A DNA stretch of 64,000 nt from Opitutales bacterium. Lineage in GTDB: Bacteria > Verrucomicrobiota > Verrucomicrobiia > Opitutales > JABSRG01. This document shows positions 1-9,146 of this stretch, one piece after another. The position numbers and the translations under genes were made by a program. How positions within the stretch are numbered: position 1 is the stretch's first letter; the number at the start of each line of letters is the position of its first letter. The stretch lies in assembly GCA_028280845.1 (NCBI GenBank), contig JANQKZ010000035.1, positions 186,001-250,000 on the forward strand, given 5' to 3'. Below the pieces are notes generated by a model, which was not told the DNA's origin, searched no databases, and saw nothing but the letters and a program-made list of their open reading frames with translations.

Positions 1-219
1 ACGATCTTTCATCAGCTTGCCGAGGATGCGTTCACTGCTGCCGTTGGTGTAGAGGTCCGCGGTGTCGAGGAAATTGCCCCCGGCTTCCAGGTAGTGATCG
101 AAGATTTCACCGGACGCGGATTCCTCGGTGCCCCAGCCCCAGTCTTTCCCAAAAGTCATGGTACCGAGGCAGAGTCGGGTGACGCGCAGACCTGTTTTGC
201 CAAGTGTGTAATAATTCAT
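1..219 (-). CDS. aldo/keto reductase, 3' part missing (window edge)
   Basis: The visible 73 residues are the N-terminus of an NAD(P)H-dependent aldo/keto reductase. They start MNYYTLGKTGLRVTRLCLG, then TMTFG, and reach the family motif LDTADLYTNGSSE, in which the Asp and Tyr are the conserved catalytic-site residues of the TIM barrel. The remainder lies beyond base 1. The gene starts 2 bp after the stop of the URO-D-family gene, so it is probably the distal gene of the same minus-strand operon, which also carries a GH127 enzyme and a glycyl radical enzyme. A role in reducing a sugar-derived aldehyde or ketone fits that context but is inference. Family assignment is firm; substrate is unknown. 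Confidence 0.85.
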   Translation of the reverse strand, partial: MNYYTLGKTGLRVTRLCLGTMTFGKDWGWGTEESASGEIFDHYLEAGGNFLDTADLYTNGSSERILGKLMKDR

Positions 220-221
220 GT

Positions 222-1337
222 TTACAATTTTGATTGTTCTAAAAGTCGGGCGTAGCGTTCATCTCCTAAAACAGCCTCCAGCATGGCCAGAATATTTGCG
301 GGTGGGGTGCCGGCCTGGATGGCGTGACTGGGTGCGGCGATGTAACCGCCATGTTCGCCCAGGGTGTAAATAAGTTTGGTGATCTCTGTTTTTATGGTCT
401 CCGGGGTTGCGGTGGGCAGGAGCTGCTGAACACTGATTGCGCCCTGGAAGCGCAGGTGGGTTCCATAGGTGGAGCTGAGACGCTGCGGGTCCATGCCATC
501 GCATTCGGTCTGGACGGCCTCCAGAAGGTCGATCCCGGCATCGATTAGGTCCGGGATGATGTCAAAGACGGTCCCGTCGGTATGGTAGGCGATTTTGGCA
601 TGTGGGAGGATTTCGCGGATATGGGAGGTCAGCTGGTGGTGAAAGGGCTGTATGCGCTTCCGGTAGATTTCAGGCGAGATGAGCAAACTGGTTTGGCAGC
701 CCAGGTCATCTCCGATCTGCACGATGTCGATATTGCCCTCAAACGCTTCGGCCATGCATCGGGTCCTCTCCTGGAAAAAGTGGGTGATGATGGCCATGGT
801 CGCCTCCAACCGTTCTGGTTCGGTGTAGAGGTGGATAAGGGCTTCTTCCATGCCGTTCATCCAGCAATAGATTTCGAAGGGATTCCCCCCATCGATACGG
901 ACCGCATGGTCCAGGTGCGGATCAATATGTGTGTAGATAGAGGGGAGGGACTTGTAAGCAAAATCCGAAGCCCTGGGCCAGGGGTAAGCCTCAATTTCGG
1001 AAAGGGATTCCATTTCCGCCAGGGGGGACCCGCAGATCTCATCTTCATAATGGGCTTCGCCTGAATGAACGCTTCGGGTTTTTATGCCCCAGATAGCCAT
1101 GTAATCCGGTTGCCCCTCACGGACCTTGTCTCCGGTGTAGGGGGCGCGAACCCAATTGATGTCCTCGCTATTTCTCTGGAGTAAATCCCAATCCAGTCCG
1201 AGGGAGATAAACTGTTCCCTAAGGATCTGCCTGCAACGGTAGTTAGGACCGAAGCCCCAGGAAAACGGAGTATCCCCCGTTTTTTCAAAGTGCAGCGCAG
1301 AGAGGACGCGCTCCTTGGATGTTAGTGGAGTTTTCAT
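222..1337 (-). CDS. uroporphyrinogen decarboxylase (URO-D) family protein
   Basis: This 371-residue protein has the URO-D/MtaA/CmuA TIM-barrel pattern. It shows GDDLG in mid-protein, HTDGTV followed by a region ending in LLEAVQ, FQGAIS, and a late GGYIAAPSHAIQ segment, which is characteristic of the catabolic members found beside glycosidases rather than of haem synthesis. The HxCG zinc-binding motif of corrinoid methyltransferases is not kept (YHTDG here), so zinc-dependent methyl transfer is doubtful. It follows the GH127 gene after 12 bp and is followed almost at once by an aldo/keto reductase, so it belongs to the sugar operon. True haem uroporphyrinogen decarboxylase is unlikely. Function unknown within a well-recognised family. 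Confidence 0.75.
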   Translation of the reverse strand: MKTPLTSKERVLSALHFEKTGDTPFSWGFGPNYRCRQILREQFISLGLDWDLLQRNSEDINWVRAPYTGDKVREGQPDYMAIWGIKTRSVHSGEAHYEDEICGSPLAEMESLSEIEAYPWPRASDFAYKSLPSIYTHIDPHLDHAVRIDGGNPFEIYCWMNGMEEALIHLYTEPERLEATMAIITHFFQERTRCMAEAFEGNIDIVQIGDDLGCQTSLLISPEIYRKRIQPFHHQLTSHIREILPHAKIAYHTDGTVFDIIPDLIDAGIDLLEAVQTECDGMDPQRLSSTYGTHLRFQGAISVQQLLPTATPETIKTEITKLIYTLGEHGGYIAAPSHAIQAGTPPANILAMLEAVLGDERYARLLEQSKL

Positions 1338-1349
1338 TCAACACTCAGA

Positions 1350-3266
1350 TTAGACTTGAGTGGATCGCAAGGGATTGCCCGGAGAGAAGTCGGCCATGGG
1401 AATGTTGTTCATGGGCAGCCAGGAAGAGTAGGGGGTGCCCACTTCACCGGCACTGCCGAAGTCGCACAGGTTTATGGATTGGCCATCCGCTGCGGTGACT
1501 TGAAAGAGTTGTTGTGGGGGTAACCAGTCCTCCCATGGAATAGGGTTCAAATCGATGGATTTGGCATCGAGGACAGGGGGTTGGAGGAGGTCGGGTCCGG
1601 TGGTTTCCCACTTGTTGTTGCCCCGGGAGACCGGTTCACCCGGAACGGCATGTTCCAGATTATACCGCAGGTCGAAGGTTAGCAGGATGGGGCCCCGGAA
1701 CAGGGAACCGTAACCTTCGCATTTATCTTCGCCCTTCCATACATGGGGGGACAGGTCCAACTCAATGTCGATTCGGTCATGGGTGTGCCACACGCGTGTG
1801 AGCGACAGGTATGATCCGGAATGGACGGCCTCGATTTCCTTCCCTTTGAGGGATACGCGAGTATTCCTCGACCAGTAGGGGATGCGGAGTTTGAGGGTGA
1901 ATTCCTGTGGCCGGGTGGGGGCGAAATGAATGGCAATTTTTCCATCCCGTGGGTAATCCGTCTCCTGGATAATATCCAGAGACTCTCCCGAATCCAGGGG
2001 GGTCACGCATTTCGAGGGTCCATAGTAATTCAGGACCAATCCTTCATTGTCCCGCATGAGCGCCCAATCACTCAGCATGCCGAAGCCGCGGGGGGCATTG
2101 ACACTGCAGCAATTTAACTCAGGAGATCCTTCCCGGGCCTGGAAGACGATATGGTGGCCACTGGCCCGGCGCACCCCGCACATGGGGGTGTTGTAGGTGG
2201 CCCACCTCCCGGTGGAGGAGAATATGCTGGTGTAGGTGTTGAGGGTGGTCAGTTCCAACTCGTCGGCCACGACCGAGTTGCCGGTCATTTTGAGCATTTC
2301 AACGGAAAGGGCGCCCCAGGCGATACTACAGCAGGTTTCTACCTGCCCCAGATGATAAGGGCTTCCCTGGGCGGATTCGCCGGAAGAAAAACTACCGGAA
2401 TTATGGCGGTCCGTTTTCAGGATACTCCACCAGATCTGTTCCAGTGCCTGACGGTATTCGGGTTTTCCGGTAATCCAGTGGAGTTCAGCAAAGGCCATCA
2501 CGATGTGGAGGGCTTCCCACCGCGGGTAGAGGGTCTGGTGGAAGGGTTTTCCTTGCAAGGCGTGGTGGAGATAGTTTCCGGCGAGAGGCTTCCCTGCTTC
2601 ATCCTTGGCGGAGAGTTCATCGACGAATTGCAAAGCCATGTCCAGGTATCGTTGCTCTCCCGACTTGCGGTGGAGGATGCACATGCCGTGAACGATAGGC
2701 AGGGTCATGGCATTCCACTTCGTGTCGACCACCCGTGGGGTTTTCTCGCCCAGGAAGGTGTCGCAGATCAGGTCGCCGATTCGCCGTGCACAGTTCCAGG
2801 TTGCCTGGTCATGGGATTCCTCGTGCCAGAGGAGCAGACCGAACATGATGTTATAGTGGCCCCAAGTATCCCAGGTGTATCCATCCTCGGGATCGGTGGA
2901 ACAGTTGGGGGCGATGGCGTTCATGCGATATGCCTTGGGCCAGGGGCCCAGATAGCCGGTTTCATCCTGGTAAGTGATCAATTGCCGGACCATGTCCTCG
3001 ATGACGGATTTGAGCCGGTCATCCCGGGTCACGCGCAGGTTGAGTACGGCGGAGGTGAGGTGTTTTCCCGCGAATTCTCCAGCCCAGGGCGGCATGTTGC
3101 GGAGGGGATTGGCATCGCGGTCGCGAAACATCTCCAGCATGGAGGGGTTAGCCTTTGGCGCAATGAGGAGCCATTGATCGAGGATTCCCTGGATATACTC
3201 CTGGAGGGGGCCATCTGTTTCCAGTTCAAGCCGGTCCAGCCGGCGAAAGACGGGTTCAACATTCAT
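1350..3266 (-). CDS. GH127-family glycosidase (beta-L-arabinofuranosidase-like)
   Basis: This 638-residue DUF1680/GH127 protein should release L-arabinofuranose or a related sugar by the cysteine-nucleophile, zinc-supported mechanism known for the family. The expected site residues are visible: a Glu in SGESAQG (about residue 297, candidate acid/base), the E-T-C pair at 310-312, and the adjacent Cys pair at 386-387 in LNCCSVN. No signal peptide is seen, so it probably acts in the cytoplasm on imported oligosaccharides. Its ATG overlaps the stop of the upstream glycyl radical enzyme gene (ATGA), which suggests translational coupling. It is one of three divergent GH127 proteins in the window. 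Exact substrate unknown. Confidence 0.85.
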   Translation of the reverse strand: MNVEPVFRRLDRLELETDGPLQEYIQGILDQWLLIAPKANPSMLEMFRDRDANPLRNMPPWAGEFAGKHLTSAVLNLRVTRDDRLKSVIEDMVRQLITYQDETGYLGPWPKAYRMNAIAPNCSTDPEDGYTWDTWGHYNIMFGLLLWHEESHDQATWNCARRIGDLICDTFLGEKTPRVVDTKWNAMTLPIVHGMCILHRKSGEQRYLDMALQFVDELSAKDEAGKPLAGNYLHHALQGKPFHQTLYPRWEALHIVMAFAELHWITGKPEYRQALEQIWWSILKTDRHNSGSFSSGESAQGSPYHLGQVETCCSIAWGALSVEMLKMTGNSVVADELELTTLNTYTSIFSSTGRWATYNTPMCGVRRASGHHIVFQAREGSPELNCCSVNAPRGFGMLSDWALMRDNEGLVLNYYGPSKCVTPLDSGESLDIIQETDYPRDGKIAIHFAPTRPQEFTLKLRIPYWSRNTRVSLKGKEIEAVHSGSYLSLTRVWHTHDRIDIELDLSPHVWKGEDKCEGYGSLFRGPILLTFDLRYNLEHAVPGEPVSRGNNKWETTGPDLLQPPVLDAKSIDLNPIPWEDWLPPQQLFQVTAADGQSINLCDFGSAGEVGTPYSSWLPMNNIPMADFSPGNPLRSTQV

Positions 3267-5602
3267 AGCTGTTGAAGGGTGCGGTGAAGGACCTCTTGTT
3301 GCACGCCCGGGGGCAGCTCGACAAAACGGGCGCTGAAGCCGCCCACACGTACCATCAGGTTGGGGTATTTTTCGGGATGGATGATAGCATCCTCCAGGTC
3401 TCCTGGTGAGACCACGGTAATCATGGCCTGGCTGCCTTTCTGGAAGTATACCTTGAGGATGGCTTTCAGTTTATCGAAATGGCGGTCAAAAAATTCCGGG
3501 GCAAACTTCATGTTCTGCACCGCGCCGGCATGGATGTCGCAAGGCAGTTTGACGAGGGAGTTGAGGCAGGCGGTCAGTCCCGATCTATCCATGCCGGGAG
3601 AGGGGTTGATAGCGTTGGCCAGGGGCTGCCCCTCCTCTCTGCCATCGGCGGAGGCCAGCGTATGTTCACCCAGGACGGTATTGGCCAGGTTGTTGATGAT
3701 GACAATAAGGTAGGAGTGAAGTCCGACCCGGCTCGCCTGAGCACGGGTGGTCCGGCAGGTGAAGTCATGGATGGTTTTGGCCATATCATCGGCTTCATCC
3801 AGATCGTTTCCAAACTTGGGGACCTGTTTCAGTTTTTCCCGGAGCCACTCATAGCCTTTATAATTGTTGTCCATGGCTTCCACCAATTCATCGGCAGTCA
3901 CCCACTTCTCATCGTAAACGGCTTTTTTAATGCCCAGCAGGGAGTCGGACACATTGATTTGCCCGTAGGATTCCAGGGTGCCGGCAAGGTGCCGGACCCC
4001 CCCGCTAAACATCGGTCTGCCCCGCTCCAGGCAGTTTGCATAGAGCATGGACCAGTAGAGGTAGCTGCATTGCTGAGCTACGATTTCATACTCCAGTTTC
4101 TGCTGATCCGCCATCAGCTCGATCCAGAAGGTCAGGGCGGTGAAGTAGGCCTCCAGCAAATCATCAAAGGTTTTAAAATCGCGCAGGTGGCCCAGTTGGG
4201 GGCCGACGTTGCGCCCGGTGAGGATTTCTTTTCCGTTGCGGATCAGGCATTCCAGGACCTTGGTGTGATTAAAGATTCCACTGGGCGTGCCAAAGCTTGT
4301 TTTATAGAGGACGTACTCCCCACAGCCATAGGGAACATATTGTTCTGCCTCCTCCAGGGATATTTCCATGGCGTGGGCGACCGCCGGGATGTTGACGTCG
4401 TCGTTGTAGAGCATGGGGAAGGTGCAGCCCCGGCCGATTACTTCAAGGGCTTTCTCGTACAGTTCCGGGTTCTGTCCGTCGTAAAACCGGAGTGAAAGCT
4501 GCGGTAGTGGGAGGCGAGTCTGATCGGTGGCCTGCATCGCCAACAGGGCAAAACGATCTGCTTCCTGAGGGGATAACCGGCCTTTGCCCCCGATGATGAC
4601 CCGGTTGTCATAGGGGGCGCCGTTATCATTGATGATGGTCCAGAGGGAGGCTAGCAGGTTGATGGCCTCGGCCTCACTCAGGATGCCTGTGTCGAGATCC
4701 TGGCATAACCAATTTCCCAGGTAGTCATCCATTCTGCCCCAGCTGTAGGCCCCGGAAACCACCCCGAAGATGAGCACCAACTGGCAGGCTTCACGAAAGG
4801 AGGTGGGCGCACCCCGGGTCATGCGGGTCAGGATTTCAGACTGTTCGCGGAGGTCTTGCGCCTGTTTCCAGTTATCCGGATCCTCAGCCAGTTGGTTTGC
4901 CTGGTCTGCGTAGAAGAGGCAGACCTTTGCCAGCAGATCCAGGCCCAGATGCATGCCGGTATAGAATTCCGGATCCCCTTTCATCGTTTTCCCGGAGTGG
5001 TCGATCTGGGTACGCAACCCCGGGATTCCTCCCTGCACGAGTTTGTCCCAGTCAAACATAGGTCCGGTCATGCGGACGAGGGGAAAGGCGGGGTTGGCGA
5101 ATTGTCGGCCTTCTAGTTTATCGAAAGGCAGGGCCTGTTTCATCTCCTCCGGGTAGGCCTCCCGGCAAATGGCCTCCACGGTCCGGGTTTTCCAAAACTC
5201 GATGACGGACTCCAGCTCCCTGCGAGTCTCTGCATCGGGGTTTAAGTCCTCGATTTTTTTGCGAAGGGTGACCTCGTGGCAATAGTAACCGCCCGAGCCA
5301 ATCGCTCCCGGGGTAAGGGGTAGGAAGCCCACCGCGGGGATATTGTGCCTGGTGGCATCCCATTCATACAGGATCTTGTCCACACCGGGGGTGGAGATGA
5401 AACGCCCGGCAAATCGGTCTGTTTCCGGTTCGATGGGAGAGAGTGCGTCCGGAAACATGGTGGCCAGGCAATGGGCCTCGCGCAGGGCCGGGTGGGCGTG
5501 TTCATGTTCCTGGTAGGCACGTGTGAAATTCAGCTCCACTGAAAAGGGGTGGTCGAGGATAGGGTTTATACTGCCAAGGCGATTTTTGGGGAGTGTTTTC
5601 AT
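3263..5602 (-). CDS. glycyl radical enzyme (PFL-like)
   Basis: This 779-residue protein has the layout of glycyl radical enzymes such as PflD-type, diol-dehydratase and C-C/C-N lyase members. The N-terminal domain carries the conserved DRFAGR segment. The thiyl-radical Cys lies at about 427 with a nearby Glu (YGCGEY), and the C-terminal radical loop RVGGFSARF places the Gly at about 755. All known members need a radical SAM activase, and none is encoded in this window. The enzyme is oxygen-sensitive by family, so it implies anoxic or microoxic use. It is translationally coupled to the downstream GH127 gene, so its substrate is probably derived from the same sugar; a diol or sugar-acid dehydration is possible but not shown. 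Confidence 0.88.
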   Translation of the reverse strand: MKTLPKNRLGSINPILDHPFSVELNFTRAYQEHEHAHPALREAHCLATMFPDALSPIEPETDRFAGRFISTPGVDKILYEWDATRHNIPAVGFLPLTPGAIGSGGYYCHEVTLRKKIEDLNPDAETRRELESVIEFWKTRTVEAICREAYPEEMKQALPFDKLEGRQFANPAFPLVRMTGPMFDWDKLVQGGIPGLRTQIDHSGKTMKGDPEFYTGMHLGLDLLAKVCLFYADQANQLAEDPDNWKQAQDLREQSEILTRMTRGAPTSFREACQLVLIFGVVSGAYSWGRMDDYLGNWLCQDLDTGILSEAEAINLLASLWTIINDNGAPYDNRVIIGGKGRLSPQEADRFALLAMQATDQTRLPLPQLSLRFYDGQNPELYEKALEVIGRGCTFPMLYNDDVNIPAVAHAMEISLEEAEQYVPYGCGEYVLYKTSFGTPSGIFNHTKVLECLIRNGKEILTGRNVGPQLGHLRDFKTFDDLLEAYFTALTFWIELMADQQKLEYEIVAQQCSYLYWSMLYANCLERGRPMFSGGVRHLAGTLESYGQINVSDSLLGIKKAVYDEKWVTADELVEAMDNNYKGYEWLREKLKQVPKFGNDLDEADDMAKTIHDFTCRTTRAQASRVGLHSYLIVIINNLANTVLGEHTLASADGREEGQPLANAINPSPGMDRSGLTACLNSLVKLPCDIHAGAVQNMKFAPEFFDRHFDKLKAILKVYFQKGSQAMITVVSPGDLEDAIIHPEKYPNLMVRVGGFSARFVELPPGVQQEVLHRTLQQL

Positions 5603-5673
5603 CGGGGGAGATGGAAAGTGGGCCGGGGTAGAAGAAGTAATTTAACTGATGGGAATTTTTAGTTGGCGAGGGC

Positions 5674-5687
5674 CGGCGCAAGCGCCG
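5674..5687 (-). terminator. GC-rich hairpin just after a stop codon
   Basis: CGGCGC-AA-GCGCCG is a perfect 6-bp-arm dyad inside a longer near-palindrome. It begins a few bases after the TAG of the exported TIM-barrel-like gene, and in that gene's direction it reads AGGCGGCGCTTGCGCCGGCC. No U-tract follows, so it could instead be a REP-like intergenic repeat or an mRNA-stabilising hairpin between the glycosidase pair and the glycyl radical enzyme gene. Confidence 0.4.
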
Positions 5688-5690
5688 CCT

Positions 5691-6350
5691 CTACTTTTCA
5701 ATTGCGATAGTTCCGGTAAAGTCTGCTTCCTTGAGGGTTAGGCGGGTAGCCGGGTCGTCCGTCCCCTGGGGGAGGATCAGGGTTTTGGGTGAATCCGGCA
5801 AGGTGCTGAGGGTTTTGAGCCATGTCTCTGGCGTAGACCCGGCTGCAGGTTTATAAGCGATGGTGATATTGCTTGCTCCCCCATATTCCGCGAGCCATTT
5901 GGCTACGTCGATGAGGGTGTCGGGGGCGCGGGTCCAGCCGACGCCATGGTTGGCGAGGCCCAGGGTGAGGCCGGCTTCACGGGCCTTTTTCGCATACTTG
6001 AGCATGATCGTGCCGGTGGAGCGGACCTTCTGGTAGTGGAGGCCGCCCCGGCCCTCCTCAATGACAGCCCAGATCTGGGGTTTAAGGGCCTGGTCCGCCA
6101 ATACATCGAGCCAGGCGCTGCCGGGGCCGAGTACTGCGAGGAGTTGGCTCTTGCGGTTGACCATGGCCTGGAGCGCCTTCCTGGCACTGGCGGGATCGAC
6201 TCCATCCCACCGTAAGATTATCCCCGGTTTTTCAGGGATTGTGAATGCCGTCAGATCATGCACATCGACGATAAGGGCATCCGCTGAGCCGACCTGCAGT
6301 GGCAAGATGGAGGTCCAAACTGTGATAGTGAGGATCCACAGGAGTCTCAT
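5691..6350 (-). CDS. exported TIM-barrel-like protein, function unknown
   Basis: The chosen start gives 219 residues beginning MRLLWILTITVWTSILP, a good Sec signal ending near GSA. It overlaps the upstream glycosidase stop as ATGA; an in-frame start 27 bp earlier is possible but would sit deeper in that gene. The mature part shows alternating helix/strand segments and a GLANHGVGW segment that resembles the xylose-isomerase-like TIM barrels common in this bacterial group. The C-terminal metal-binding half of those barrels is not apparent and the protein is short. It is probably periplasmic and made with the GH-A glycosidase. I do not assign an activity. Confidence 0.6.
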   Translation of the reverse strand: MRLLWILTITVWTSILPLQVGSADALIVDVHDLTAFTIPEKPGIILRWDGVDPASARKALQAMVNRKSQLLAVLGPGSAWLDVLADQALKPQIWAVIEEGRGGLHYQKVRSTGTIMLKYAKKAREAGLTLGLANHGVGWTRAPDTLIDVAKWLAEYGGASNITIAYKPAAGSTPETWLKTLSTLPDSPKTLILPQGTDDPATRLTLKEADFTGTIAIEK

Positions 6351-8857
6351 CGCGCGACCCTTTCGTAACCAACCCATTCGGGGTCGTGAATTTCAAATTC
6401 GACGGGGTGTTGGTTTGTGCTGCAGCCGATCTTGATGAGCCGGACCTGACCGGGGTCCACCCGGTTGTTATCATCGGGACGGGGGTGAACCGTAGCTTCC
6501 ATCTCATCGAACAGGATGACACAGCGGACGGGTTGCCCCATTTGATGATCCTCGGGGGTAAAGGCGAATCCCCAGTGGAAGTTGCCTCTTTCCTCCATGA
6601 TTTGCACATCGTAACGGGGTTTCCCGGCCAGAGGTGTGATCGTAAACGCGATCCCCTGTATGTTGTCGCTGGGATGTTCGCCCGGTTTCAGCTCTAAGGC
6701 GGCGGCCACGCTACTGCGGCGGGTTTCCGGGTGGCCCTTTATGGCAATACCTCCACCCCGGGCTGCCCTTTTTTGCACCGGGCCAGAACTGGATTCCTCC
6801 ACCCAGGCTTCCGGGCTTTGGGCTGAGTGAATGGGGATGGAGTGCCTCGGGGTGACTGATTTCCGGTGGTAGGCAAAACGCAAGCCAAGGATGCTGACCC
6901 CCGCATCTCCGCAATCCGCTTTGATCTGAACGGGGTAGGTGTGGAGGGTCCGCGGGTTTTGGCCTGCTTTTACATTCAGGTCGAAACGCACCCGGTCCAT
7001 GGGCTGAACTTCGACTTCCGATAGATCACCTGTAACCGAAATGCCGTGCGGGGCCGAGATTTCCAGTTGGGTACGGATCGTCTTATCCCCGAAGTTGTAG
7101 AGGTAGAGTGGGAAGCGGGTCTGCTCCCCGGGCTCAAACACGTAGTGGGACTTGCCGCGCAGCAGGTTGCCGGGATGCGGCAGAGGTTGGATGACCAGGG
7201 GGCAGGGCTTGTTATCCGGAATGGGTTCCAGAGCGGGAAAGGCCCTTGGGGAAAGATCCATGCCAGAGGCGGCGCCTCTCTCATAAATCAGGTAGACGGC
7301 CTCTTCATCCACCCGGATCGATTCTGTGCTTCCAGTGACCTCAATGGGTTGTCCCAAAAAGTTGTAGGCTGCTTCCAGTTTCTTTCTGGCGGGGATACGA
7401 TAATCCAAGGGTCGACTCTCCGACCAGATGACACTGACTTCGCGCTTTTTCCCATCGGGCAAGGCGGTGAAATGGTAGCCTTTAAACCCCGGATCAGAAG
7501 GACCCGTTATTTGACCCAGGGCCTTGGCGCCTGCCATAAGCCGGCCTGCCGCGGCAAGGGCGACGTAGGCCGGGCGGGGTGAGTAGTCTGCCCGGGTGAT
7601 GCCAAACTGGTTGCGGCCCTCGGGGAAGTGGGCGAGGAGGAAAAAGAATACCGCATCGACTCCCAGGTAGGTATTCACGGTCATGGTTTTGGGAACATGC
7701 CGGGCCTGGGTGGCCTGGGAGTTCCACGGGAGGGCACTCACTCCACGCGGGCCAGCCCACCTGAGCTCGATCCCGGATTCGGTGAGCCATTCGGGTTTGC
7801 CGCGTCCGAGCCTCCACATGAGGTCGAATATGTCACCGGAGTCATAAAGATCGAAATACTGGTGGTAATTCATGGTGTCGAAGTAAGGCCAGGGGTCGTT
7901 CTCCATGATGTTTTCCGTGTGTTCGATATACTCGGCGGTCAGGGCGATGAATCCCACCAGGGCGTCCGGGTTTCCCTTGCGGATCCCCCAGTAGGAGGCC
8001 TTCTGCATGGCTGTGATTTCGGCCCCGGTGTGGCCTCCGAAGGCAATCCACTCCGGCTCGTTCCAGGGTTCCCATGCCGTGATTTTTCCCTTCCAGCGCT
8101 CTGCCAGCTCGGCAAAGTAGTCATGTGCCAGGCGGAGGTCGAAGGGGAAACGGTTGCGCCCGTCGGTTTCTATCCAGGAGGGGACCCGGGTCAAGGGCAC
8201 TTGTAAAACCTGTAAGCCGGCCCGGGCCTGAGCCTCGGCGGACTTGTCGAAGACGGTGTAGGACGGATACTGCCCCGGGCCGGTATGGGTATCGGGCCAA
8301 CTGAGCCGGTCGCGAATCCAGTTCACTCCTGCGAGGGTGGCTTGGTTGGAAGCAATATCCATGGGATTGTGGCCCCATTTCTTCTTATTGAAATCAAACA
8401 GGGTGGCCTCATTTCCGTAAAACCCCGCTACGGAAGCGTCCAGGCAGATGGTCGAGTCCAGGGGGGTGGGGGCTTTGAGGGCTTCCAGGACAGCGATTGA
8501 GATGGGCCAGGGATGGATCTCGCCAGGACCTGCTCCGGTTTTTCCACTGGGCCAGACTTCATAGTAGCCGACCGGCAGTTTGCCCAGCATGGCGATGGAA
8601 CCATTTCCCTTGTTGATGATTTCCCGCTCATAATCCAGACAGACCCAGGAAGTGGTTTCGGGGAGTTTTATTTCAACCGCTTGCCCTCGGAGAAAGATAT
8701 TGCCCGGGTTGCCGCTCAGGGGATGTGGTATTGTCCTGAAAGGTCGACTATCTCCGGCTGAGGTGGGCATAATGGAGAGAAGGAAACAGATAACAAGCCG
8801 GATAGTCGGTGGGCTAATGTGGAAATGAATGGGGTAGGATTTGAGTAGCAAGACCAT
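6347..8857 (-). CDS. exported clan GH-A glycoside hydrolase (GH39-like)
   Basis: This 836-residue protein has a hydrophobic N-terminal stretch (LVICFLLSIMPTSAG) that looks like an export signal. It continues with a small N-terminal beta domain, a TIM barrel and C-terminal beta domains. The barrel carries WEPWNEPEW, with acid/base Glu at about 267, and WLTESG, with nucleophile Glu at about 360, the paired catalytic signature of clan GH-A. It is the first gene of the minus-strand run, overlaps the next gene by an ATGA junction, and has the AraC-associated element 39-93 bp upstream of its ATG. A beta-xylosidase- or arabinosidase-like role fits the neighbours, but the family number and substrate are uncertain. 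Confidence 0.75.
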   Translation of the reverse strand: MVLLLKSYPIHFHISPPTIRLVICFLLSIMPTSAGDSRPFRTIPHPLSGNPGNIFLRGQAVEIKLPETTSWVCLDYEREIINKGNGSIAMLGKLPVGYYEVWPSGKTGAGPGEIHPWPISIAVLEALKAPTPLDSTICLDASVAGFYGNEATLFDFNKKKWGHNPMDIASNQATLAGVNWIRDRLSWPDTHTGPGQYPSYTVFDKSAEAQARAGLQVLQVPLTRVPSWIETDGRNRFPFDLRLAHDYFAELAERWKGKITAWEPWNEPEWIAFGGHTGAEITAMQKASYWGIRKGNPDALVGFIALTAEYIEHTENIMENDPWPYFDTMNYHQYFDLYDSGDIFDLMWRLGRGKPEWLTESGIELRWAGPRGVSALPWNSQATQARHVPKTMTVNTYLGVDAVFFFLLAHFPEGRNQFGITRADYSPRPAYVALAAAGRLMAGAKALGQITGPSDPGFKGYHFTALPDGKKREVSVIWSESRPLDYRIPARKKLEAAYNFLGQPIEVTGSTESIRVDEEAVYLIYERGAASGMDLSPRAFPALEPIPDNKPCPLVIQPLPHPGNLLRGKSHYVFEPGEQTRFPLYLYNFGDKTIRTQLEISAPHGISVTGDLSEVEVQPMDRVRFDLNVKAGQNPRTLHTYPVQIKADCGDAGVSILGLRFAYHRKSVTPRHSIPIHSAQSPEAWVEESSSGPVQKRAARGGGIAIKGHPETRRSSVAAALELKPGEHPSDNIQGIAFTITPLAGKPRYDVQIMEERGNFHWGFAFTPEDHQMGQPVRCVILFDEMEATVHPRPDDNNRVDPGQVRLIKIGCSTNQHPVEFEIHDPEWVGYERVAR

Positions 8858-8895
8858 CCTTGCAGGATGTTTGGAACGGGATAGGGAGTCAATAT

Positions 8896-8950
8896 GTATC
8901 CGAATCGTGGATACTATATAATCGAGGCATTTTATTGAAAGAAATTGCGA
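8896..8950 (+). promoter_or_regulatory. copy A of the AraC-associated element
   Basis: GTATC at 8896 and GATAC at 8910 are 14 bp apart, start to start. They are followed by TTTATTG at 8931 and AAATTGCG at 8942, 11 bp apart. Spacing is the same as in copy B to within one base. The copy lies 39-93 bp before the start of the minus-strand GH-A glycosidase gene. It is proposed as an operator for the neighbouring AraC-family regulator. Confidence 0.5.
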
Positions 8951-8964
8951 TTCCAGGCGGAGGT

Positions 8965-9129
8965 CAATTTCCAGGACGCCCGATATTCGGGCGCGAGCAA
9001 GTGGTTGTCCGCGGGCGAATGGGTGAAGCGGTTGGTCGGCTCATCCCAGAGTAGTCGAGATTTGCCGATGACGGCGTCGATGTCTTTCCGCTCCAGCATC
9101 CGGCTATAGTCAGAGTAGAGGGCGGGGGT
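8965..9129 (-). pseudogene. relic of a Gfo/Idh/MocA oxidoreductase
   Basis: Read on the minus strand, the segment encodes YSDYSRMLERKDIDAVI, the N-terminal Rossmann-domain motif of Gfo/Idh/MocA proteins. It is joined directly to LLWDEPTNRFTHSPADNHLL and then APEYRASWKL, which matches the conserved C-terminal tail of the same family. Some 250-300 intervening codons and the normal N-terminus are absent, so this is a deletion remnant. It lies between two copies of the AraC-associated element, as if a once regulated gene had collapsed. Confidence 0.6.
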
Positions 9130-9146
9130 CGGGGAAGAGTCAATTT

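Noticed and set aside
2151-3275. 374-codon open frame on the plus strand
   Set aside because: Antisense to the GH127 gene with its intact catalytic residues; Gly/Val/Pro-rich shadow without recognisable motifs.
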